From CBDCVN01 sp965223045 (GTDB taxonomy: Bacteria; Deinococcota; Deinococci; Deinococcales; Trueperaceae): 64,000 bases of DNA. How positions within the stretch are numbered: position 1 is the stretch's first letter; each line of letters starts with the position of its first letter. The notes under the pieces were generated by a model. The model had not been told where the DNA came from, did no database searches, and saw only the letters and a program-made list of their open reading frames with translations. Location of the stretch: positions 1,922,001-1,986,000 of the forward strand of contig CBDCVN010000013.1 in NCBI GenBank assembly GCA_965223045.1, written 5' to 3'. Shown piece after piece: positions 1 through 9,056 of the stretch. The position numbers and the translations under genes are program-made.

Positions 1-33
1 TTTTTAAGGGGTGCGTAATTCCAGACTCTGTAG

Positions 34-39
34 TAAAAT
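34..39 (+). promoter_or_regulatory. -10 box of a probable leaderless PIN gene
   Basis: TAAAAT lies six bases before the GTG start of the PIN gene and no Shine-Dalgarno sequence is present. This spacing puts the transcript start at or next to the start codon. It is inferred from sequence only. Confidence 0.4.
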
Positions 40-45
40 CGAAAT

Positions 46-522
46 GTGAAGCCAAAGGTTTACATTGAAACAACAGTCATAAACTATCTCACTTCTCGCC
101 CGAGTCGGGATTTGCGCATGGCTGCCCATCAACAATCAACACAAGATTGGTGGCACGACAGAAGGGGAAGTTTTGAACTTTTTGCTTCACAGCTAGTGAT
201 TCAAGAAGCCAGTAGAGGTAATAAAGAAGCTGCTAAGTCACGTCTAGGACATTTGATTAAGATAGCATTGCTCGATACAACTGATGAGGCCTCAGCCCTT
301 GCAGAAATGCTTGTTGAAAATAAACTCATTCCACCAAACGTTATTGAAGATGCTGTTCATATTGCTGTTGCAACAACCAACGCAATGGATTATTTGCTTA
401 CTTGGAACCTCAAGCATATTGCTAATGCCACACTGCGTGGAAAGATAGAGGCTTTATGTCGTGCAGAGGGTTATGAGCCCCCAGTAATTTGTACACCTGA
501 AGAGTTGATGGAGGAAATATGA
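46..522 (+). CDS. PIN-domain protein, VapC-like toxin
   Basis: A 158-residue protein with the layout of PIN ribonucleases. The N-terminal strand YIETT carries the first acidic residue (Glu8), FASQLVIQEAS supplies Glu54, EDAVHIA gives Asp102 and His105, and LLTWN ends in Asn121 where many PIN proteins have Asp. PIN toxins of toxin-antitoxin pairs cleave tRNA, rRNA or mRNA with metal ions held by these acids. The GTG start has no ribosome site but follows a TAAAAT box. The stop overlaps the next gene in an ATGA junction, so the two are translationally coupled. The fold is secure; the toxin role is inferred from the small partner gene. Confidence 0.8.
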   Translation: MKPKVYIETTVINYLTSRPSRDLRMAAHQQSTQDWWHDRRGSFELFASQLVIQEASRGNKEAAKSRLGHLIKIALLDTTDEASALAEMLVENKLIPPNVIEDAVHIAVATTNAMDYLLTWNLKHIANATLRGKIEALCRAEGYEPPVICTPEELMEEI

Positions 523-716
523 AAGATACTATTGTTGAAGAAGTACGTAAGGCTCGAGAAGAACACGCCAAAAAGTTTAATTACAGCCTTAAAGCTATTG
601 TGGCTGATATTCGCAGGCAACAAGAAGAAAGTGGACGTGAGTTTGTCTCCTTTCCTGCTAAACGTATTGAACCTGTAGTTAAAAAGGTTGCTAGTAACTC
701 CCAATACGCAAGTTAA
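519..716 (+). CDS. small protein coupled to the PIN gene, possible antitoxin
   Basis: A 65-residue charged protein beginning MKDTIVEEVRKAREEHAKKF and containing SGREFVSFPAKR. Its ATG overlaps the PIN stop codon as ATGA, with gaggaaat in the end of the PIN gene as ribosome site. Short proteins with the pattern IVEEVRKAREEHAxxFNYxL are commonly found next to PIN genes, so an antitoxin or accessory role is likely. No DNA-binding fold is obvious and the gene follows the toxin, unlike classic VapB. A basic or mixed C-terminus could wrap the toxin. Confidence 0.6.
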   Translation: MKDTIVEEVRKAREEHAKKFNYSLKAIVADIRRQQEESGREFVSFPAKRIEPVVKKVASNSQYAS

Positions 717-779
717 TTGCACGCTGTATTGCACTAGGAAGCTATGTGCGTAGTTGCTGCATAAAGGATTTTGAAAGAA

Positions 780-1015
780 AAGAAGTAGATTTAACCAAGT
801 GTCCCACCATTCGTCCTCTCCTAAGATGTTCATCACTGATAGCAGTGTTGTACACAGGTGTATGAAATCTAACTGGCGCTTCACTGTGACAAGAAGTCAT
901 GTGTACGGCTGTTAAACAGTAAATTTTGTAGAGAAAGGAAACAGATTTAACTGAATGTCCCACCATTCGTACCCTCCCAAGATGTGCATCACTGGCAACG
1001 GTGTTGTGCAAAGCT
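780..1015. repeat. imperfect direct duplication, about 157-bp period
   Basis: A block of about 70 bp centred on gtcccaccattcgt at 783-853 recurs at 940-1010 with scattered mismatches. Between and around the copies the sequence has no convincing gene. A 97-codon open frame on the minus strand exists only because both repeat units are open there. This accounts for most of the 717-1213 gap. Confidence 0.6.
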
Positions 1016-1140
1016 CTTGGTAGAATGAAACCCATCTTATGAGGAGACTAAGTAGTGATACAAAGTCAACAACGCTAGTACTGTGCGTGAGGGAGATAGG
1101 GTTAGGTCATATGGTTAACATAAGTGAAGTGCTGATAAAC

Positions 1141-1210
1141 ATCTTCGTCAGTGCTTGAGTTTTGCGAGATGGTTTGTGGTTGGTTGCTCGAGTCCAGCCA
1201 GCAGTGAACA
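1141..1210 (+). repeat. dispersed repeat, copy A
   Basis: About 70 to 80 bp running from cgtcagtgcttgag to ccagcagtgaacat. Related copies lie at 1815-1890 and 2641-2723 in the same direction. This copy ends directly before the start of the acetyltransferase pseudogene. Confidence 0.6.
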
Positions 1211-1213
1211 TAT

Positions 1214-1783
1214 ATGAGTGAAACCCAGTCCTATACACAACTTCAAATGATTCTCCCTAAAAAGTCATTAATTGCTCCACCTGTCACTACGTTACCTGAG
1301 GGCTACAGTTTGCGTATTTACGCAAAAGGTGATGAACAACGCTTTTATGAAATAATGGAGTTATCTGGTTGGTCGGGATGGAATGACGAAAAGTTAGCGC
1401 CTTGGATTGTTAGAATCCCACCTAAATCTTGGTTTATGATTATTCATGAAGCAAGTAACCAAATTGTTGCTTCAGCCATGGGATTACACAACTATACAGA
1501 TGAACATCCATTTGGAGGTGAATTAGGTTGGCTTGTCTCAGACCCTGTGCATTCAGGTCAGGGACTAGGGCTAGCTGTATCAAGTGCTGTGACTGCACAG
1601 GCTAATTGAAGCAGGTTATGAGCATATTCATTTATATACAGAACATTGGCGTTTAGCTGCAATTAAGACTTATTTTAAATTAGGTTATGTTCCTTTTCTT
1701 ATCTACCTGAAATGTCAGAACGTTGGTGCACCATTTGTGAACAACTCGATGTTCCTTTTACTCCAGAAGCTAGGGGATATTGA
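1214..1783 (+). pseudogene. GNAT-type N-acetyltransferase, frameshifted twice
   Basis: The first frame (1214-1609) encodes an acetyltransferase N-terminal half ending in the acetyl-CoA loop, seen as GWLVSDPVHSGQGLGLAVSS. It then stops. A plus or minus one shift near 1600 restores LIEAGYEHIHLYTEHWRLAA and IKTYFKLGYVPF, the typical C-terminal strand and helix of the GNAT fold. A second shift near 1695 restores YLPEMSERWCTICEQLDVPF and a natural stop at 1781-1783. Both shifts are needed for a full protein of about 190 residues, so the gene looks inactivated. Two sequencing errors so close together are less likely but not excluded. The substrate is unknown. Confidence 0.7.
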
Positions 1784-1814
1784 GTAGCTCAACCTTTAAT
1801 ACTAGTTAGACGGC

Positions 1815-1890
1815 GTTGGTCAGTGCTCGGAGTTTGTTAAGATGGTTTTGTTTGGATTTGCTCGAGCCCAACCAAAAGTGAACATTAAGA
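1815..1890 (+). repeat. dispersed repeat, copy B
   Basis: Matches copies A and C through ggtcagtgctcggagtttg and ctcgagcccaacca followed by gtgaacatta. It lies just after the acetyltransferase pseudogene and about 120 bp before the DUF433 gene. Confidence 0.6.
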
Positions 1891-2010
1891 CTTGCTTAGA
1901 CACTAGCCTACTGTAATTGTAAATGGATTTTGGAGTAGTTGTTGCATAAATACCGTTAGGCCTTCTAACCCTCTTGTGTTAAAATAAGCGTATTGAATTG
2001 AGGTGAATGT

Positions 2011-2229
2011 ATGCAAACTACATCTCAGAATCCAGATATTATGAGTGGGGCCTTAGTATTTTCAGGTACTCGAGTCCCCGTTGACACCCTAATCGACTAT
2101 CTTAAAGCAGGGGAATCACTCGAGCGCTTTTTAGAGGGTTTCCCTAGCGTTTCTCGTGAACAAGCTGAAGCTTTCTTACAAGAAGCACTTGACTCAGTAA
2201 AATTGCAGCATGATGCGCGTGCTGCTTGA
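2011..2229 (+). CDS. DUF433 family antitoxin-like protein
   Basis: A 72-residue protein containing the DUF433 signature: ALVFSGTRVPVDTLIDYLKA, then ESLERFLEGFPSVSREQAEA. DUF433 is a small winged-helix-like DNA-binding domain usually encoded before a DUF5615 PIN-like toxin. A clear ribosome site (gaggtgaat) precedes the ATG. The 3' end overlaps the toxin gene by 20 bp, so the two are co-transcribed and coupled. The likely role is to neutralise the toxin and repress the operon. This is inferred from the family pair. Confidence 0.8.
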   Translation: MQTTSQNPDIMSGALVFSGTRVPVDTLIDYLKAGESLERFLEGFPSVSREQAEAFLQEALDSVKLQHDARAA

Positions 2230-2533
2230 TGAAAATATAGACAAGGCACTTAAAGACTTGTTTGATGATAACTTTGATGTTACTACTGTTACCGAATATG
2301 GCTGGCAAGGTACCAAAAACGGTGAATTGCTACACTTAGCTGCCAAAGAGTTTGATGCTTTCGTAACAATGGACAAAAATTTACAGCATCAACAAAATCT
2401 TAGTGATTTAGATTTAGCTATTGTTGTCATTCGTGCATACAGTAATGCCTTTTTTGTCGTTTCTAAACTTATGCCAAGTGTTAATGAAACCATCCGTAAT
2501 GCAGAAATTGGCACTGTTATCCTAGTTACCTAA
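2210..2533 (+). CDS. DUF5615 PIN-like toxin
   Basis: A 107-residue protein beginning MMRVLLDENIDKAL, the typical DUF5615 start with the catalytic Asp-Glu pair in LLDEN. It continues with GELLHLAAKEFDAFVTMDKN, where D and the MD-K motif complete the metal site, and LAIVVIRAYS. Such proteins are small PIN-fold nucleases (Mut7-C like) found with DUF433 antitoxins. It overlaps the antitoxin gene and starts inside it at tandem ATG codons. The role in RNA cleavage is inferred from the fold; no target is known. Confidence 0.8.
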   Translation: MMRVLLDENIDKALKDLFDDNFDVTTVTEYGWQGTKNGELLHLAAKEFDAFVTMDKNLQHQQNLSDLDLAIVVIRAYSNAFFVVSKLMPSVNETIRNAEIGTVILVT

Positions 2534-2640
2534 CTCTCGCCCCACTGTGACGCACATACATGAAGCTAAATTAAGTCTGGATTTAGTTGCAAAGGAATGT
2601 AACTAGAAATGTGCGCACCTGAGCTTTGCGCCATTAGGAT

Positions 2641-2723
2641 GTGTTCGTCAGTGCTCGAGCTTTGTGAGAGTAGTAGTACTTGGTTACTAGCGTCCAAGTC
2701 CAAGCCCAACCAGCGAACATTAA
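2641..2723 (+). repeat. dispersed repeat, copy C
   Basis: Contains cgtcagtgctcgagctttg, then a more divergent centre, then caagcccaaccagcgaacat. It ends about 35 bp before the ribosome site of the heparinase-like gene, so the repeat may carry upstream regulatory sequence. Confidence 0.6.
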
Positions 2724-2764
2724 CACCTGCTTGTACTCTAGCTACAGAAGAATTTAGGAGGACT

Positions 2765-4420
2765 TTGACTATTCAACTTATTCTTCCAATTATCTTCATG
2801 TTGGCATTTAATGCCCATGCTAATCCAATATCAATTAATAATATAAGCTTAATTGATAGTTCTAGTTCTGCCTATAACTCTACCTATGAATCATTCAAAA
2901 ATAATGGATTCAAACCCAGAAAGGACGTTGATTTTTGGCCAATTTCATTCCCAATAAATTGGAGCGAAGATCCTTTTAATGACAGAAATTGGATGTTTCA
3001 ACTTTATTCTTGGAGGTTAATTGATGCTGTTTTGCTTGAATATGACGAAACCAAACACCAATCATTGCTTAAAGAATCTATTGCTATAATCCTAGATTGG
3101 TACGAATTCCATGTTGTGAAAGGTAAAAACTCTGTTTGGACTTGGTACGATATGTCAACTGGCCTTCGAGCAATGAAATTGGCATGGATTTGGCAGGAAA
3201 TTATGCAGGTGAACCTTGAAATTTCTAATGATACTAAAGAGAGGATTTATCATTTAATGGAATTGCATGTAGAAAAACTAATGGATGAATCCTTTTTATC
3301 AAGGGGAAATCACGCCTATTTTCAACTAGTTGGCCTTAGATTGATTTGTATTTCAGAGGCATCTTTGAAAGCTTGTGAGGAAGAAGCAGCATATGGTAAA
3401 AGAAAAATGGATGCTCTTATTGGAAAGCAATTTACTGAACAAGGTGTACACAGAGAACATTCTCCTAGATATCATTTACTATTGGTCAATGAATTGCAGA
3501 ATCTCAATATTTATGAACTGTACCCCTTGGAAATTGATGGTTTTGCTAACAAAATAGAGGAAGTAATACCATGGCTAATTTACCCTGATTCAACAGTTGC
3601 TAGAATTGGAGATAGCTCTGGTAAAAGTAATATCACTTTCTCTGAAACGCCTAAAATTCATACTGTAAATGACAGGCATATACTAATTGGAGATTTTATT
3701 GCATCAGGATACTTTACTGTGAGAACAAACTTAGAGACTTCCTTAAATGAGTCAACTCAAATATTTATTTCTGGTATGTCTAATAAGAACTCTGGTCATA
3801 AGCATGCAGATGAGTTGTCATTTGAGCTTTTCCATAAAGGTAAATTAGTAATTGTTGATTCTGGAAAATATTCTTATAACAAAGATGGTTATAGAAATTA
3901 TATTATATCAGCTAAGGCACATAACACATTGTCAATAGATGGTGTGGAAATAAAACCTTATGACGTGAGTGATTCAGGTAGCAAACTTACCCCTTATACC
4001 ATACAACACGAAGAAGTGATTGTCTCAGGCAATGTTAATCGCCCTGATTTGTTTAGCCATCACAGGGAGTTTAGAATTACGCCTTTTGAAACAATGGAAA
4101 TACAGGATGTATTTGATAGCCAAATGCCCAATTTATCGAAGGTATCAGAAGAATCAGATGTAAGAAGTTTTACTAGCAATTTGCATATTAATCCTGAATT
4201 AAGTTTGCAAAGGATATCTTCAAATATAGTTAGGATAAATAATTACATAGAAGTGGAATTACTATCTAATGAATGTGAATTGTTTGTTATTTACGGCCAA
4301 ACTAATCCTTTGCTAGGATGGATTAGCTTTTCTTATAATGAAATCCAACCAACTTCTGTGTTACAAGCAAAATGTCCTCTTGATACTGGTGAATTAACTT
4401 GGGATATAACACTATTATAA
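2765..4420 (+). CDS. secreted heparinase II/III-like polysaccharide lyase
   Basis: About 551 residues from a TTG start chosen because AGGAGG lies three bases before it and it begins a good signal peptide, MTIQLILPIIFMLAFNAHA. The open frame continues upstream to 2609, but that part runs through a dispersed repeat. An all-helical N-terminal part contains the RGNHAYFQL motif near residue 180. The C-terminal heparinase II/III domain has GHKHADELSFELF near 343 and SAKAHNTLSIDG near 383, the conserved His-rich lyase core. The family cleaves uronic-acid polysaccharides by beta-elimination in the periplasm or outside the cell. The substrate cannot be told. It stands alone, with no polysaccharide operon beside it. 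Confidence 0.8.
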   Translation: MTIQLILPIIFMLAFNAHANPISINNISLIDSSSSAYNSTYESFKNNGFKPRKDVDFWPISFPINWSEDPFNDRNWMFQLYSWRLIDAVLLEYDETKHQSLLKESIAIILDWYEFHVVKGKNSVWTWYDMSTGLRAMKLAWIWQEIMQVNLEISNDTKERIYHLMELHVEKLMDESFLSRGNHAYFQLVGLRLICISEASLKACEEEAAYGKRKMDALIGKQFTEQGVHREHSPRYHLLLVNELQNLNIYELYPLEIDGFANKIEEVIPWLIYPDSTVARIGDSSGKSNITFSETPKIHTVNDRHILIGDFIASGYFTVRTNLETSLNESTQIFISGMSNKNSGHKHADELSFELFHKGKLVIVDSGKYSYNKDGYRNYIISAKAHNTLSIDGVEIKPYDVSDSGSKLTPYTIQHEEVIVSGNVNRPDLFSHHREFRITPFETMEIQDVFDSQMPNLSKVSEESDVRSFTSNLHINPELSLQRISSNIVRINNYIEVELLSNECELFVIYGQTNPLLGWISFSYNEIQPTSVLQAKCPLDTGELTWDITLL

Positions 4421-4474
4421 ATTAGGCAGAAAGCATTGTAGAATGACGTACCCTACTCATTTTCTGGCTAGTCC

Positions 4475-4489
4475 ACTACCAGAGGTAGT
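4475..4489 (+). terminator. small hairpin after the lyase gene
   Basis: ACTACC-AGA-GGTAGT forms a six-bp stem 54 bases after the lyase stop. It is followed by agtttcc, not a real T tract, so termination is possible but weak. A similar but stronger hairpin occurs at 41986-42004. Confidence 0.25.
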
Positions 4490-4571
4490 AGTTTCCACCA
4501 ATGATTAATGATAAGGGCAAAGTAAAAACATAATGTAATGGTTCAGCTTATACTAATCGAAGAGGTTTCTA

Positions 4572-4827
4572 GGGCGTGTGGATATGACAAATCAGAAATT
4601 GCACGCATTGGATATCAAAACCAAACTAGCCAGTCTCAGGACAGCTATTTGTTAGAAAATGTGAATTCCAAAAAAAATTGCAGGATAGCCTATATTTGCG
4701 AGAAGCTTTAGTTGTTAACCACATAATCTTTACCAGATTGCAGAGGAGCTTATGCGTCAGCATCAGGATTATCCAAGGTATTTAAGAGTAGCGTTTTCGA
4801 TTTCACACTCTAGGTGTCCACACGCCC
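4572..4827. mobile_element. MITE-like element with TA target duplication
   Basis: The 256-bp segment has inverted ends gggcgtgtgga and tccacacgccc and is flanked on both sides by TA. No transposase frame survives inside. The ends share GGGCGTGT with a second element at 51367-51491, suggesting one TA-targeting transposase family (IS630/Tc1-like or IS5-like). Its right end lies six bases before the likely start of the sugar dehydrogenase, so insertion may have replaced that gene's promoter. Confidence 0.6.
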
Positions 4828-4832
4828 TAATA

Positions 4833-6485
4833 GTGAGAATTAAATACTTGTTCAAGGAATTTTTTACACTAAACCAAATTATAATCGCACTAGCACTCCT
4901 AAACATTTACCCTTCAGTTTTTTCCCAACCCACATGTGATGAACCGGCAAATGTTGATGTACCACCACCTATTAGCTTAGTTCTAATAGCTAAAGGCTTT
5001 ACAGCACCAGTGCATGTCACTAATTCAGGAGATGGTTCGGGTCGCCTTTTTGTTGCTAATAAGACAGGAAGCATACAAATACTTAAGCAAGGCGAAATTC
5101 TAGAAAAGCCCTTTTTAGACATTTCTCAAAATGTAGCTACAGTTAATGAGCAAGGTTTGTTAAGTGTGGCTTTCCACCCTCAATACTTACAAAATGGACG
5201 TTTTTTTGTATTTTATACACGCTGGGAGCCTTTTAGCTCAGTAATTGCTGAGTTTAAAGTGAACCCTGACGATCCGGATAGTGCTTTACCTGAAGAAAAT
5301 GTGGTGCTCGAGATACCCCAGTCAGAAAATTCTACTATGCACAGAGCAGGTCAGTTGCAATTTGGTCCTGATGGCTATCTTTATGCTGCTTTAGGTGATG
5401 CTTTACATCCTAACCAAGCCCAGCAACTGGATAATTTCAATGGTAAGATCATTCGTCTGGATGTTGACAGCTCCGATTCTGAAAATGAATTGGCTTATAG
5501 TATTCCTCCAACAAATCCTTTTATAGATCAAGAGGGTGCTAAAGCAGAAATTTGGGCCTATGGTTTTCGCAACCCTTGGCGTTTTGCTATGGACCCTTGT
5601 ACAGGTGATTTCTTTGTTGGAGATGTAGGTTCAACTTTCTATGAAGAAGTCAATCTAGTTGAGAAAGGTGGTAATTATGGTTGGCCCATTACTGAAGGTA
5701 GTCGCTGTGGTGATAATCGTTTTGGTTATAAGTGCGGTGCACATCGTTTTATAGCTCCAATTCACGAGTATGCCCACCCTTATTTAGACCCAGAAGGCGG
5801 TTCGGCAGTTATAGGGGGTTATGTTTATAGGGGAATGCGCTATCCTAGTTTGCAAGGGCTTTATTTCTTTGCAGATGTGCAAGGACGTATTTGGACTTTA
5901 ACACCGAGCACTGCAACCGATATAGTGGGTGATTATAGTTACTGGAAAGTCGATGAAGTTTGGGAAGGCTATGGGGGTATGGTATCTTTTGGTCAAGATG
6001 AGGATAATGAGCTTTACATAGTTAAAATTACTAATCAGGCTCTTTTTCAATTGCAGGTAACTCCTTTTGCTGAAAGCGAATCCGATTTAATCGCTACTGC
6101 TTTGTTACAAACAGTAGTCTTGGATAACTGGGGAAAGGTAGAGCAATCTGAAGAAGAAAGTTGGCGTTGGAGTTTTGGTGGCAAAAGCGCCTTGGTATTT
6201 TACCTAGAAGAACCTAGAGACATATGGCTGAATTTTAGTTTTAGTAATCCTTTTCCCCAACAAAATGTGATTGTTAAATTTAATAATAAAGAGGTAAAAA
6301 GCTTTAGTAATCTTTTAGCTGATGATGTTGTGAGTCAATCTATCCCTTTGCAAGCTCGAGTGGGCAGTAACCATTTAAGCTTTACTTACCGTGATTGGAA
6401 TGGTCGATTAACTACATTGGACACAGATAATCGTCCTATAGCCTTAAAATTCACACTTTTACAATTGCTTACTCAATCCCCTTGA
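4833..6485 (+). CDS. secreted PQQ-type glucose/sorbosone dehydrogenase
   Basis: About 550 residues from a GTG start. The open frame continues to 4752, but that part lies inside the MITE; TTG at 4848 is an alternative. A signal region (IIIALALLNIYPSVFSQPTC) precedes a six-bladed beta-propeller of the GSDH family: GDGSGRLFVANKTGSIQIL, LLSVAFHPQY, LQFGPDGYLYAALGD, AYGFRNPWRFAMDP, GNYGWPITEG and GGYVYRGMRYP are all typical. Members oxidise sugars with pyrroloquinoline quinone and calcium in the periplasm. The last 150 residues form an extra beta-rich domain (LNFSFSNPFPQQNVIVKFNN) of unknown role. Whether this protein binds PQQ is unproven. Confidence 0.8.
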   Translation: MRIKYLFKEFFTLNQIIIALALLNIYPSVFSQPTCDEPANVDVPPPISLVLIAKGFTAPVHVTNSGDGSGRLFVANKTGSIQILKQGEILEKPFLDISQNVATVNEQGLLSVAFHPQYLQNGRFFVFYTRWEPFSSVIAEFKVNPDDPDSALPEENVVLEIPQSENSTMHRAGQLQFGPDGYLYAALGDALHPNQAQQLDNFNGKIIRLDVDSSDSENELAYSIPPTNPFIDQEGAKAEIWAYGFRNPWRFAMDPCTGDFFVGDVGSTFYEEVNLVEKGGNYGWPITEGSRCGDNRFGYKCGAHRFIAPIHEYAHPYLDPEGGSAVIGGYVYRGMRYPSLQGLYFFADVQGRIWTLTPSTATDIVGDYSYWKVDEVWEGYGGMVSFGQDEDNELYIVKITNQALFQLQVTPFAESESDLIATALLQTVVLDNWGKVEQSEEESWRWSFGGKSALVFYLEEPRDIWLNFSFSNPFPQQNVIVKFNNKEVKSFSNLLADDVVSQSIPLQARVGSNHLSFTYRDWNGRLTTLDTDNRPIALKFTLLQLLTQSP

Positions 6486-6525
6486 GTTGCAATAAGGATA
6501 TACAACAACTAATCGCTTTTGGCTA

Positions 6526-8538
6526 ATGCAGAACCTGCTAAATCTTAATTACCGTCCCGATATTGATGGTCTTCGGGCCATTGCTGTCCTCTCAGTCATT
6601 CTATTTCACATTAATAAATCACTGATACCAGGTGGCTTTGTAGGTGTGGATATGTTCTTTGTTATTTCTGGCTTCCTTATATCACGTAGAATAATTCGAG
6701 ACTTAGATAAAGGATCCTTTTCTATACTTGATTTTTACTGTCGCCGTGTCAAACGTATTATACCACCAATGCTATTAGTTGTAACTGTTACTTTCATAAC
6801 AGCACAGTTATTGTTAATACCAGAAGACTCTAAATCAACGGCAATATCTGCATTGTGGTCTCTACTATCTCTTTCCAATGTATACTTTTGGCTGTATCAA
6901 GATACCAGTTATTTTGCTCCAGACAGTAATGAGACACCTTTGCTACACCTTTGGTCACTTGGTGTTGAAGAACAATTCTACATCTTTTGGCCCCTATTTC
7001 TGCTCTTTACTTATCACCTACAGAAACTTAGTTTATTTTTAATTGTCACAACACTTGTAACACTTGCCTCATTTCTTTTTGCTGAGCTGATCTTTGAACT
7101 TGATGCATCTTTTGCCTACTATATGTTGCCAACTCGAGCAGGTGAGCTTTTACTAGGTGCATTGGTTGCATTCGCAATTCTGAGAAAAGTTGATAACAAG
7201 GTTCCAAAAATGCTTATCTTGCCTATGGCTATGCTTGGGTTCTTTTTGATATTATTTTCTATCTTTTTTATATCAGAAGAGAAAATATTTCCAGGTTTCT
7301 TAGCTGTTCCACCAACTTTTGGTACAGCACTCTTAATTTTTACTGGACATGGCAATAATAACTTACTTTCACACTTTTTGGCAATCAAACCACTTGTGTG
7401 GGTTGGTCTTATCTCTTACTCAGCATATTTGTGGCATTGGCCTCTGTTAGCTTTCTATAGGTATGGCTATGGGGAAGTTAATGTGTTGGTAGGTATAGTA
7501 GTATTTGTACTGACATTGCTTCTATCTTGGATTAGTTATCTTTATGTAGAGCAACCAGCACGTTCTTCCAATTTAGGAACAGGAAAAATATTTTTGCGTC
7601 AATATATTGTTCCTGCCAGCGTAATAGCACTTTTAGCATTAGGAGCAATTTATATTGAGGGTTATGGATTCCGCTTGCTATCTCCCAATTACAAGATCCG
7701 TTCAGAAATCATCAATGAGCAAACACTTCCAGCATATAAATATCACTATGTTTGTCAAACCCAAAAAGTCACTCTAAAACATATAGAGGGTAAGGACTGT
7801 GTTGTCGGATTTGAGTCAGAGCACTATCCAAAAGCTATATTGTGGGGTGATTCTAATGCTGCACATTATGTAGGCATGGTTGGTGCCTTTGCTCAAAAAG
7901 GAGGTTTTAGTTTTCGCAATATCGCAATTGGTGAGTGTCCACCAATTAATAGTGATGCAAAGAAATTTGTGCCAGCAAAAAGGTGGCCTATCTGTCGTGA
8001 TTCAGCTGAAATTATGTGGCAAACTGTTAATAGTTTCCAGGTGGTAATAATATCTTCTTCTTGGACTACATATCAAGGACGATCCAATGATTTCTTTGAT
8101 ACATTTTTCGACACTGTGCTTGAGTTAACAAAAGAAAACAAGTTGGTTATATTAATAGGTAAAGCACCTATTATTTCTGGGCATGATCGGCTCTGTAAGG
8201 TTAAAGCACTAAGTTACCCCTTTTTGAATTGCTCTAGTACAAATACCCCACCTTTGGAGCATGTTATGAGAGTCAATGAGATACTTCAGAAGTTTGCTAC
8301 CGAAAATGTAAACGTAGAGTATTTTGGTGTTACACCTTACTTATGTCCCAATAGTGTTTGTTCAGCTTTTAATTTAGAAGGAAAATCACTTTATTATGAT
8401 AATCGCCACCTTTCTTTGCCAGGGTCATGGGAAATAGGTTATGACATAATAGAGCGTGATGGTGTGCCCTTTCCATTTACCTTAATTAGCAATTGGTCAG
8501 ACGCTAAAATTCATAAGGCCAATCTGAAAGCTAATTAA
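6526..8538 (+). CDS. acyltransferase 3 (OafA/YrhL type) with SGNH domain
   Basis: A 670-residue inner-membrane protein. The N-terminal acyltransferase-3 domain starts YRPDIDGLRAIAVLSVILFH, including the conserved Arg10 and His28, and continues with GGFVGVDMFFVISGFLI and about ten membrane segments through LYVEQPARSS near residue 350. A periplasmic SGNH hydrolase-like domain follows, with ILWGDSNAAH near 440 (catalytic Ser) and DNRHLS near 625 (Asp-His pair). Enzymes of this layout O-acetylate cell-surface sugars such as LPS O-antigen or peptidoglycan. It follows the sugar dehydrogenase by 40 bp and may share its transcript. The acceptor is not predictable. Confidence 0.88.
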   Translation: MQNLLNLNYRPDIDGLRAIAVLSVILFHINKSLIPGGFVGVDMFFVISGFLISRRIIRDLDKGSFSILDFYCRRVKRIIPPMLLVVTVTFITAQLLLIPEDSKSTAISALWSLLSLSNVYFWLYQDTSYFAPDSNETPLLHLWSLGVEEQFYIFWPLFLLFTYHLQKLSLFLIVTTLVTLASFLFAELIFELDASFAYYMLPTRAGELLLGALVAFAILRKVDNKVPKMLILPMAMLGFFLILFSIFFISEEKIFPGFLAVPPTFGTALLIFTGHGNNNLLSHFLAIKPLVWVGLISYSAYLWHWPLLAFYRYGYGEVNVLVGIVVFVLTLLLSWISYLYVEQPARSSNLGTGKIFLRQYIVPASVIALLALGAIYIEGYGFRLLSPNYKIRSEIINEQTLPAYKYHYVCQTQKVTLKHIEGKDCVVGFESEHYPKAILWGDSNAAHYVGMVGAFAQKGGFSFRNIAIGECPPINSDAKKFVPAKRWPICRDSAEIMWQTVNSFQVVIISSSWTTYQGRSNDFFDTFFDTVLELTKENKLVILIGKAPIISGHDRLCKVKALSYPFLNCSSTNTPPLEHVMRVNEILQKFATENVNVEYFGVTPYLCPNSVCSAFNLEGKSLYYDNRHLSLPGSWEIGYDIIERDGVPFPFTLISNWSDAKIHKANLKAN

Positions 8539-9032
8539 AAGAATTTTATAATTTGTTAGTTTGAAATACTCAATATATGCATCTACAATTTGTGAAGATT
8601 TTTTGTTATATACGCTCAAAGCAAAATTTAGAACAACAGCAGGCTTAGTTGTAACCTGTGTCTTGTTTTAGGGACAAATTCATCTAACGGTTGCTACAGT
8701 GGGATACTCATATGAGGGCTTAAATCAAGTCTGGAACTCAGTTAAATGTGGTGTATGAAGAAGTGAGCATCCCTAAACTTAAGTGCTACATGACAATTCA
8801 GATGATCCTACAGAAGTAATGGTGGCCTCAACATAGATAAGCTTTTATTGTAATAAAATACTGAATTGCTCCAGTATGATTTTCTAAGTTCTTGGGACCT
8901 GTCCTAATTTTGGACAAATCAAGCTTTCACTCTTTACACTTAAAAAAAGTATAAATCAACTCATCACTTACTTGTGAAGCACTACCGAATTTATAATAAG
9001 CTATTCAATTTTTATATACTTAAATTTTAAGG
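8539..9032. other. long intergenic region without a gene
   Basis: No coding frame, RNA gene or clear repeat was found in these roughly 490 bp. It separates the envelope gene cluster from the DUF4132 cluster and is noticeably AT-rich toward its right end. Confidence 0.5.
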
Positions 9033-9038
9033 TATAAT
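9033..9038 (+). promoter_or_regulatory. -10 box for the DUF4132 cluster
   Basis: A perfect TATAAT lies 18 bases before the ATG at 9057, followed by a strong ribosome site (aaaggag). No good -35 box at 17 bp was found. Transcription would start around 9045, giving a very short leader. Confidence 0.45.
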
Positions 9039-9056
9039 TAACAAAGGAGCACAAAT

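Noticed and set aside
742..1035. 97-residue minus-strand frame
   Set aside because: It is produced by the imperfect duplication, has no ribosome site and matches no family; the repeat explains it.
2609..2764. upstream extension of the heparinase-like gene
   Set aside because: It runs through a dispersed noncoding repeat, and a ribosome site plus signal peptide mark a later TTG start.
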